Assembly: GCF_022201045.2 (NCBI RefSeq)
Contig: NC_068559.1
Span: 3,260,501 to 3,324,500 of the forward strand
Origin: Citrus sinensis
Taxonomy: Eukaryota > Streptophyta > Magnoliopsida > Sapindales > Rutaceae
DNA length: 64,000 nucleotides
Direction: 5' to 3'
Shown here: piece after piece, positions 55,768-64,000 of the stretch
How the letters are laid out: each line of letters begins with the position of its first letter
How positions within the stretch are numbered: position 1 is the first letter of the stretch
Translations under genes and position numbers: made by a program
Notes under the pieces: generated by a model
Database searches by the model: none
What the model was told of the DNA's origin: nothing
What the model saw: only the letters and a program-made list of their open reading frames with translations

Positions 55768-57889
55768 ATGAATCCCTCACCGTCCGTCACCGAACTGCAG
55801 GTCGAGAACGTCACTTTCACGCCGTCCGTGCAACCTCCAGGATCAACAAAGTCGCATTTCCTCGGCGGCGCAGGTTAGTAGTATGCTAGTATCCTGCGCA
55901 CCACCGGCGGATTGTATGATTTGACTTTTGTTTCATCATTGTATTTCACTTGTTTTTAACGTCTCGGTGCTCTTGACGCTGACGTGGCAGGGGAGAGAGG
56001 ATTGGAGATTGAAGGGAAGTTCGTGAAGTTCACGGCGATAGGAGTGTACTTGGAGGATGACGCCGTGCCGTTACTCGCCGGCAAATGGAAGGGGAAGACT
56101 GCAGAGGAGTTGACGGAATCCGTTGAGTTCTTCAGAGACGTCGTCACAGGTAACGGATTTTCGCCGTTGGTGTCTTCTGTTGGATTCTGTTTTAGATTTT
56201 GAGTGTAGTACTGACGTTGACTACTCTTTAAGCAGCGTTTATGACGGGAAAGGATTCCCATACGGATAGTGTGAATTTAAATATTTAATGCACCTGTATT
56301 GTTAATTTATTATTATTACACGTAACGCAAGAGGAAAAAAGAAATGTATAAACTCTTTAGTATTCTTCAAAATAATTATTAGTTAATTAATGTGGAAAAT
56401 AATTGATTATAATAAACTTGAATTCACTTCGCTGCATAGAATTAGAAAGTAAAACCAGCAGGCCATCAGAACAATTCCTTAATGATGAACTGAATTATTT
56501 TTAATGATATTGTGTGATTAGAATTTTTTAAATATGAATTAAATTTTTTTCTTCGGAAAAATTGGTTTTTATTTGAGTAATGATAAAAGTAATGTTTAGT
56601 TTATTAAGTCCGGATTCAAAATCTATATCTTAACTGATGTGTTAGATACTGACCTCTCTCTATGTATATATATAATCATTTTCAGGGCATCCCATCTTTT
56701 TTTATGTAGACACGCAGTTAAACTGTGTGGTTTAATGAAGTAATTTTTAAATATATTATAAAGCTGTGCGGTTAATAGCATTAAAATCTATTAAACTAAC
56801 TGGCTTAAAAGCTTATCTACATGAAAAAAATAAAATAAGGGGCGCATGTACTAGAGAAGGAGTGTAAAATATATATAACGTCCGGAAGTGCGATGATAAA
56901 TACTAATTTGGTATAATTATAACAGGTCATATGCCATATTAGGTAAATTTTGAATCTCTATAATTTAGTTTATAATATATCAGAAAGAAACACCACTGTT
57001 TGATAAACTGAGGTTTTTTAAAATTAAATTATTTTAAAAAAACCTCAAAATTAGTATTTAAAATGTCTATTTTCCATAATTTTTCTCCTGTAGGAAGTAT
57101 TTGTGCTACCTTAAACGCAGCTCTAACCAGTAGTGCCTGGCTTCATAAGTTCATAAGACCATTTGTATATTTATATTTCTACTGTATTCAAGCCTGCTCT
57201 TACTGAATGTGAAATCTCTAATTCGCATTTGAAGTGAATTAGACATAAGTGTGCTGGGAGCTATCTGATCATATATTTTTACATGTGGATGATTGGCGAG
57301 AAACCAAAAAAAGAAAAAATCTACAACATTGCAAATATATATATATAACGCATTTATCTAATCCATAGTTCTGAATTGTGTTTTGCTATCTCTTTGTAGG
57401 TCCCTTTGAGAAATTCATGAAGGTGACAATGATCTTGCCATTAACTGGCGCACAATACTCAGAGAAGGTTGCCGAAAATTGCATTGCCATATGGAAATTT
57501 TTTGGAATTTACACTGATGCTGAAGCCAAAGCTATTGAAAAATTCACTGAGGTCTTCAAGGATGAAATTTTCCCACCAGGATCCTCAATTCTCTTTACTC
57601 AATCACCAGGATCATTGACTGTAAGTAATAATTAACTTCGACATGCCTTGCATAATTAATCTTATGTGTTTCCTTTATTTAGTAATTCCTTTGTAATATA
57701 TAACAGATCAGCTTCTCCAAAGACGGTTCAATACCGAAAGATGGTGTTGCGGTAATAGAGAGTAATCTGCTTTCTGAGGCAGTACTGGAGTCGATGATCG
57801 GCAAGAATGGTGTTTCTCCTGCAGCAAAGAAGAGTTTGGCTGAAAGACTATCAGCACTGTTGAATGTAACTAGTGATAAGATGAAATGA
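55768..57889 (+). CDS. CHI: Chalcone--flavanone isomerase
   Basis: Exons 55768-55873, 55991-56149, 57400-57620 and 57707-57889 give 222 residues, the length I recall for Citrus CHI. The enzyme closes the ring of naringenin chalcone stereospecifically to (2S)-naringenin, the second committed step of flavonoid synthesis, in the cytosol. The family signatures are [20 protein letters not shown] (31-50), AGKWKGKT (65-72), [10 protein letters not shown] (107-116) and [11 protein letters not shown] (190-200). Residues matching the alfalfa active site are Arg38, Thr50, Tyr108, Asn115 and Ser191; Ser followed by Met at 191-192 lies between the type I (Ser-Ile) and type II (Thr-Met) patterns. In Citrus this step feeds naringin and hesperidin. 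Intron 2 is 1,250 bp and holds an imperfect inverted repeat (about 56686-56845). Intact. Confidence 0.97.
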
Positions 57890-58380
57890 AGAAGTTGAAA
57901 AGTTTGCCAAATAATAAGCGAAGGCAGAGTTGTTAAATTGGCAAACTTTTTTTTCTTTAATGTTAAATTAGTGTCCTTTCCTATGGACTCTCAGTTGTGT
58001 TGCCTTTGTGAGAGCTAGAGCTCCCAAATTCTGAGTTAATTTTCGAATGCTGATGTCCCTGACCAACTTTTTCCTGTTCTTTGTACTGGTTTGAATATAC
58101 AGACTCTTTACCAATAAAAAAAAAAAATTAATAATTCAATGTTTACAAAAATGGGAAGCCACTTAGCCACTACTGTAAATGACAAAATATATATTTTAAA
58201 GTGAAAAAATTGTTGAAGGAGGATGCTTACAATGATTTGTTGTCGATGATTCTTATCAAAACCAAGGGGTAAGGATATAAAGGCGAGTTTCCTTCTCCTT
58301 GTGTTAAGATGATTATAAAGAATTGAAAATTTGGCTCTGACAGTTGGCCAATCCTGTGAACATCGTCGCCTTAGCTCTGC
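57890..58380. other. Spacer between CHI and the malectin-like gene
   Basis: CHI 3' untranslated region and the short promoter of the next gene. No clear TATA box; nothing else is seen. Confidence 0.5.
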
Positions 58381-59842
58381 ATGATGACCGTATTATGGAT
58401 ACTTCTCCTGGCCTTTCAATTCCGTACAACTTCTTGTCAAAGTAAGTTCTCGATGTTCATTTCGCTTTTAACACTCTGTTTCCTCCTGTTTTGCTTCCTA
58501 TCTTTTAAGTGTTCGATTTAAGTACACGCACATAAATAGAAAAAGGGTTGAATTTGACACCTTAATTTCAGGTACATAATGATTTACTTGTTCCAAAATT
58601 TTAAATCAATTTAATTTCTGATATTCTTCAGCTACAATCGGATGGTTGAATGTGGACTGTGGCAGTGATGTCCCTCGTATAGGGCCCAATCTTCTCCTAT
58701 GGGGCACAGACGAAGACCTCACCAAATTTGGGATCAACAAGCGGGTCCCAGAACGACAAACTCTGGAAGAAATGTCCACCGTCAGATTCTTTCCCAATCA
58801 AGCAGACCAAAATTGTTACACATTACCCCTATTTGCACAAACCTTACGATATCTGATCCGTGCAGGGTTCTACTACGGCAATTATGATGGTCTCTCTAAT
58901 TTTCCAACATTCGATCTTTACATATATAACAAGAAATGGTCAACAGTCAACACTTCGTCGATCGGACGGCCAATATATTTTGAGGCCCTACATGCGACCC
59001 ATGGCTCAGGATCTATTAACGTTTGTATGAGACAGATAAGAAAAAACGAAATTCCTTTTATTTCTTCGTTAGAGATTGTACCATTATGGGTTAATTTATA
59101 TCCACAAATGGAGTCCAATTTCACATTTTCATTAATCAATAGGATCAATTACGGTGGCAACGAAGTAAGGTGAGGTTTACATAAAAATGAAATTTCATTT
59201 TTGAGAAATTTAAAATATTTTATTTTTATATTTTTTTGTAGTTTTTAAATTATAATTGGCAGGTACTCGGGGATTCTTTCGGAGGAAAAATATAACAGGA
59301 TATGGACACAAGGTGCTGTTCCACCCAACTGCATTGTAGTCCCTACCTTACCAGATTCCACCGCCTTTCCAATACCGGAAAATGAACCTCCTAATTCGGT
59401 GATGAGCGAGTCCATCGCATCATCCAACACCTCCACTCCGATAATCTTGTCCGTTGATCTCCCGACTAATCAAGTGACCCCACAAACGGCTTATTTCGTA
59501 TTCTACTTCACAGAACAGGCGAAAAGACCTTCATCAAACGATACGAGGATCATTGATATATACATCGACGGTAGGAAGAGGTACACGGTGGCAGCTGAAG
59601 TCAACAAATGCAAGGTGGTAACATTGTATCCCGTCAGCGTCGTGGGCCCCAAAGTCAATATCACGCTCGTCCCCGCAAATTCGTCCACGCTGGCAGCTAT
59701 GATCAGCGCAATGGAAGTGTTTTCAAGGATTGATCTTGATCCGGCTCATGGAAACAACACGACCGGCGGCACACAGAATCGTCTCATTTCTTCGTATTTC
59801 ATTTTGATTCTAGCGGTCATTGCACTAATAAATACACAGTGA
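58381..59842 (+). CDS. Secreted malectin-like domain protein, possibly GPI-anchored
   Basis: Exons 58381-58441, 58632-59169 and 59263-59842 join in frame to 392 residues. Exon 1 encodes a signal peptide (MMTVLWILLLAFQFRTTSCQ). The malectin-like domain follows: WLNVDCGSD (25-33), YLIRAGFYYGNYDGL, FDLYIYNKKWSTVN, INVCMRQ, FSLINRINYGGNEVRYSG in the first half, then YNRIWTQG, ILSVDLPTN, FVFYFTEQAKRPS and MISAMEVFSRIDLDP. This domain is the extracellular part of LRR-malectin and CrRLK1L receptor kinases and may bind wall sugars or peptides. No leucine-rich repeats and no kinase follow. Instead the protein ends with small residues (GNNTTGGTQ) and a hydrophobic tail (SYFILILAVIALI), which resembles a GPI-anchor signal. 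It may be a receptor that lost its kinase or a stand-alone co-receptor. Confidence 0.85.
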
Positions 59843-62245
59843 CAATAATATTTTTGTGTAAGTATCATATATTCCATTGCACTTTTGATAAGAGTAAAGA
59901 AATATATATAAAGATGGTTGTAACATTGTAGAATGTGAAAGATATTATATATGACCAATAATTTGTGTTATTCTATCCCATTTAGCAGTGTAAAAGTATG
60001 GAATAATATAAATACTTTGTCCATAAAAATACAACACATGAACATATTTATTAATTATGCCAAAACACGAATATGATAATTGAAAACACGACACATCTTT
60101 ATCTTTGAATAGATTTGATCGTGAATAAAAATATGATCACAAATATGACACGATTGTTAAATGTGTAACACAAATTTGACAAGATTTCTAATCTTGTCAT
60201 TTTATCTCAATTAAAATTTACTAATTTTGTGTCGTGACTCAAATTATCACCTCAGAAAATATGGGACCCAAGGTTAACATAACCCTTGCCAGCCACAATT
60301 GAAAACTCTTTTATCTTTCAAGTTCACCTAAATCTGACTTTTATTATGCTTTTATTTGTTTGCAGGGGCTAGTAGTTTCATTCACTACTAAATTAAACAC
60401 GTTTGATCTTTTCTAATTAGACCATAATAATGTCAAATACCTAGAAAGTTTGACAAAATCGATCAAGTCAAATTATGGTTTAGGTGAGTTTTAGACAAAT
60501 AATTAACTACTCACAGAGTATTTTAACATGTCAACTTGAGCGATTGAGTGTCTAAAAGGTTTTGTTACAAGAAATGAAAAAATTCATAGTAGAAAATAAC
60601 ACATTTTAGACTCTGATGAAACCTCAAAGTTGTTTATTAGTGCTCGTGTTTAATTGATAAAAAAAACCTCTTGATATAGTCAAGATACATGACGACATTG
60701 CTCATATTCTAGTGAGAAATACTATATAACGTAGAGCTGTTTGACTAAACTATAATATCAAAACCATTTATATAATCATAGATAAAATTATATAATGTAT
60801 CATATGATAGACGATGTTCGACAACCACTTGTATGAATATAAAAAGAGAGGAGAGATAATTTTCTGTGACGTGTCATATGCTCGAAACAAAAGAGATTTA
60901 AAAATTTGCGTTCAAAGTTCAAATTGTACGGCATTCTAGGCTTTTAGCCTTACGATATAGGATGGATCTACGGGTCTGGGTCGGGAGAAACAAACACCAA
61001 GATCACGAACCCATTTTAATTTTTGCAAAGCCCAAACAAGCACTCAATCTTAGAAACGTGTCACAATCCCATTGGCTGCAAGTTTGAAAAAGTGAAGGGT
61101 CTATCGGCCGCACGGGATACCTGCCGGCCCGGTCAATTGCGAACAGAGATGAGTTGTTGGAGAAAACGCGTAAGGTGACAGGGACAAGATATCATCAATC
61201 AATTAGTGTCGTCTGCTCATTCAATTTGTCTGCTCACCGATTATTCCCTACGAAGCGGAGGCATGCAACGAACCTTCTCACAATAAAATTGAAGACAGAA
61301 TAAGGCCGTGTTTGCTTTCCCATTATCACTAAAAAACAAATTAATAATTAATTACTTTATTTATATCCCCAAAATCTTTCTTTAAAGATTGGTTTGGGGG
61401 TGATCGTGAAAGGGTTATTTATATCCCCAAACAAGGCATAACCAAATCCACGCAAGCTATTTATCAATGAACCAAACGTGCGTCAATAACGCACAGTTTC
61501 ACATGAAGAAGCTTCTAGCCACCCACACCCCACTTCACATAGCAAGCTGTCTCCAATTATGCTTTTGTCGTTCGAACCACTTTGACTCGCTTATCAACAT
61601 TTTCGTACACTGTAATAATCTTTCTCACTTCTTTTTTGTTTTCTTGCTTTTGTGTTTTGTGTGTTTTTTTTTTTTTATTTGTCAAAGCAAAATGTTGGCA
61701 CACAGGGACGGAACAGAAAGTCACAAGGACAATTTCTCAAGTCGTTTTCAGCTTATTTAAAGTTACTCTCGCAACGTGTTGCTGCATGAGTTGCTTTATC
61801 ATAGTGTTTTTCATTTACTTATGGAAACAACAAGAAGAAGAAAAACAAGTTAATGGCCTTGCTGGCTGGTTGGCTGGCTTCTTTTTATCATCATCATCCA
61901 TTCGTCAGTCTTTGGGCTTGTAAGTGTTGCTGGCTTTTGCCATTTGGGTTCTTCTTAATTTCTTCATTCATTTTAATATTTCAGGTGATTGTCCAGCTGA
62001 CCCTTTTGTTTACTTTTATTCTTTTCCTGTTATTATCAATCGGATTGCTCTTGTCTTGACCTTTTTCTCTTATCTTCTTCCTCAAATCTGTTTAGTTCTA
62101 TCTCTGTTTAGTTTGCATAATCCCAGCTTAGTCAATTGTTTAGCTGTTTCAGGTTAAATTTCTGACCTTTGGCTCATTTGTTTCCATTTTTCTTTTTGCA
62201 GTTTTAATCACAGTTTTGCCTCAAATCCTTTCTTTCTGAGTCTTG
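59843..62245. other. Intergenic: a gene-fragment relic, spacer and the leader of the receptor kinase
   Basis: A small relic of a malectin-like coding region lies at 60261-60302. From about 61040 the sequence becomes less AT-rich. The stretch 61600-62245 is T/C-rich with several good acceptor-like sites (tttcag at 61980-61985, tttttgcag at 62193-62201), suggesting a 5' untranslated leader with an intron. Hydrophobic frames here are due to the T-rich composition. Confidence 0.5.
60261..60302 (+). pseudogene. Relic of a malectin-like gene exon
   Basis: The stretch encodes MGPKVNITLASHN and a stop. The neighbouring gene has VGPKVNITLVPAN at about 59640-59685, and most nucleotide differences fall at third positions. 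It is probably the remnant of a tandem copy of that gene. Confidence 0.45.
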
Positions 62246-64000
62246 ATGATGGTGAATGTTAGGAGTTTTGAGTTGCTCCTATGGCTTTCATCAGTTCTTT
62301 GTCTAGTTTCTGTTTCGACGGCGTTTGATCCTGTAGATAATTATCTTATAGACTGTGGATCGTTCACAAATACATCGGCTGGTAATCGAGTGTTTGCAGC
62401 TGATCATACTTCTACTTTCACTAATCTGTCATCCCCACAAAACATTTCGATCAATGCTAGCTTGAATTCTATTTCATCTGGCAACTATTCGCGTTTGTAT
62501 CACACTGCTAGAATATTCACTGGACCGTCCAATTACTCGTTTTCGATCAAAAAACAAGCGAGGCACTTTATTCGCCTTCATTTCTTCCCATTTGTTCATG
62601 AAACCTACAACATGAGTACTGCAAAGTTCTCTGTTTCTTCTCAAAGCTTTACCCTTATCAAAGATTACCAATCACAAGAGGGTTCTTCAGTCAAGGAGTA
62701 CTCGTTGAACATAGCTTCTGATAGGCTTGTTCTCAGTTTTACACCCTTTGCTAATTCATTCGCCTTCATAAATGCTTTGGAAGTAATTTCGCTTCCTGAT
62801 GAGCTCATTCCACAAAGTGCTAAAACCATTGACCCTCAAGGTAGTAGTACTGGTAACCAAAGTCTACAGAGGCAGGCCTTAGAGACTGTTGCAAGGGTTA
62901 ATATGGGTGGTAAGGATGTGCCTCCACAAAATGATGTTTTGTGGCGGCGTTGGGTTTCTGATGATGCATATTTGAAACACAGTAATCTAGTAATGTTTGT
63001 GTCGAATACCTCAATTGTCAATTTCACTGACTCCGTAACTGAGAATATTGCCCCCCGTGATGTCTACGGCACTGCCACCATAGTGAACTCTGGTTCTGAT
63101 CCTAATTCTAATGTAAATGTCACATGGAACTTCGATGTGGATCCTGGTTTTGAATTTCTAGTCCGGTTTCACTTTTGTGATATATATTTTAACAATATTT
63201 CGTCGCTTGCGTTCAATGTTTATATCAATTCAAGGTCTGCACAACTGGATTTTGATCTTCATAAGCTACCTTCATATGCTGCTGGCAACCCTTATTACAT
63301 GGATTTCATCACGAGAGAAAGTGATAACCCCAAACTCCATGTAAGTATTGGTCGCTCTACTTTGGTTGACGCTTTCCCAAATGCCATTCTTAATGGGTTG
63401 GAGATCATGAAGATAAACAATTCTAGGGGAGACTTTGATGTCGCCGAATCCACTTCACCTAAAAGTTCCAAGACAAGAGTCGGTCTTATAGTGGGCGTTG
63501 CTTCTGGGTCTTGTATCTCTGTTGGTTTGGCTTTGGTTCTCGTACTGTTGTGCAGAAGAAGAAATAGGCTAGCACGCGGTCATTTGAAAGCAGACGAGCA
63601 ATTTGCCGTGAAAGAAGGTCATATTTCTGCCATCTTTTCCAGCTCAAAAATTGGGTATCGCTTCCCTTTTGTGGCAATCCAAGAGGCTACTGATAATTTT
63701 AGTGAAAGTTTGGTGATTGGGATTGGCGGTTTTGGGAAGGTCTACAGGGGAGTTTTGAGAGATGAGACGAAGGTGGCAGTGAAGAGGGGAGGTACTCAAT
63801 CACATCAGGGTCTTGCAGAATTCAGGACTGAAATTGAAATGCTGTCTCAGTTTCGTCACCGTCATTTGGTATCTTTGATTGGGTACTGTGATGAACGGAA
63901 CGAGATGATTATAATCTATGAGTACATGGAAAACGGTACTCTCAAGGACCATCTGTATGCCTCAAATTTTCCCAGCTTAAGCTGGAGAAAAAGGCTGGAG
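62246..64000 (+). CDS. CrRLK1L receptor-like kinase (partial, runs off the window)
   Basis: 585 codons are open from the ATG at 62246 to the window end, with no intron so far. A signal peptide (about 1-26) precedes a tandem malectin-like ectodomain (about 30-395) with many N-glycosylation sites; motifs include YLIDCGS (33-39), FIRLHFFPF (108-116), VNMGGKDVPP (218-227) and FLVRFHFCDIYFN (304-316). One membrane helix lies at about 412-435, followed by RRRNRLARG. The kinase domain begins near residue 470 (YRFPFVAIQEATDNF). The ATP loop is GIGGFGKVYRG (492-502) and the ATP-binding lysine is Lys513 in VAVKRG. The catalytic loop lies outside the window. The family (FERONIA, THESEUS1, HERKULES) senses wall integrity and RALF peptides. 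It may be nearest to At2g23200, but that is a guess. A second ATG at 62249 is an equally possible start. Confidence 0.93.
   Translation, partial: MMVNVRSFELLLWLSSVLCLVSVSTAFDPVDNYLIDCGSFTNTSAGNRVFAADHTSTFTNLSSPQNISINASLNSISSGNYSRLYHTARIFTGPSNYSFSIKKQARHFIRLHFFPFVHETYNMSTAKFSVSSQSFTLIKDYQSQEGSSVKEYSLNIASDRLVLSFTPFANSFAFINALEVISLPDELIPQSAKTIDPQGSSTGNQSLQRQALETVARVNMGGKDVPPQNDVLWRRWVSDDAYLKHSNLVMFVSNTSIVNFTDSVTENIAPRDVYGTATIVNSGSDPNSNVNVTWNFDVDPGFEFLVRFHFCDIYFNNISSLAFNVYINSRSAQLDFDLHKLPSYAAGNPYYMDFITRESDNPKLHVSIGRSTLVDAFPNAILNGLEIMKINNSRGDFDVAESTSPKSSKTRVGLIVGVASGSCISVGLALVLVLLCRRRNRLARGHLKADEQFAVKEGHISAIFSSSKIGYRFPFVAIQEATDNFSESLVIGIGGFGKVYRGVLRDETKVAVKRGGTQSHQGLAEFRTEIEMLSQFRHRHLVSLIGYCDERNEMIIIYEYMENGTLKDHLYASNFPSLSWRKRLE

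Noticed and set aside
61467-62157. Membrane-protein genes before the receptor kinase
   Set aside because: The hydrophobic frames follow from the T-rich leader region and overlap each other in several frames.

Overview
The window is nuclear DNA of a dicot plant, most likely Citrus or a close Rutaceae relative. It is AT-rich, its genes have GT-AG introns and lie several kilobases apart, and the spacers are full of small transposons. The 222-residue chalcone isomerase assembled from 55768-57889 agrees closely with the Citrus enzyme as I remember it; this species call is recall, not a search.

Eight protein-coding genes and the start of a ninth can be supported. Left to right: a single-exon EXO70 exocyst subunit (7873-9786, +); a five-exon pectate-lyase-like gene (10236-12991, -), convergent with EXO70; a single-exon KCS12-type 3-ketoacyl-CoA synthase (16993-18375, +); a four-exon ITN1-type ankyrin/PGG membrane protein (28160-31481, +); a single-exon membrane-associated kinase regulator (39216-40313, -); an 18-exon coiled-coil protein of unknown function (43255-51335, -); chalcone isomerase (55768-57889, +); a three-exon secreted malectin-like protein with a possible GPI-anchor tail (58381-59842, +); and a CrRLK1L receptor kinase (62246 to the window end, +). 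No RNA gene and no CRISPR array was found.

The spacers hold a well-preserved set of transposons whose ends can be fixed from target-site duplications (TSDs). Eight elements have Mutator-like 9-bp duplications (194-943, 6387-6527, 14025-14175, 19287-19436, 20848-21023, 24095-24235, 32372-33544, 51870-52397). Three of these (6387, 19287, 24095) form one MITE family in which each terminal repeat is itself a palindrome. There are also two tRNA-derived SINEs with direct repeats, a pair of MITEs of another family, and a 2.1-kb hAT derivative (33619-35721) that carries an 86-codon fragment of a host PMT-type methyltransferase. Between KCS and ITN1 lie a roughly 250-bp-arm inverted repeat and a diverged tandem duplication of about 1.3 kb, one copy of which has a MITE that the other lacks.

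The genes do not form one pathway. Several act at the cell surface: EXO70 in secretion, KCS in very-long-chain lipid synthesis, the kinase regulator, and two malectin-domain proteins side by side. Chalcone isomerase belongs to flavonoid synthesis and has a G-box and a MYB-type AC element just upstream.
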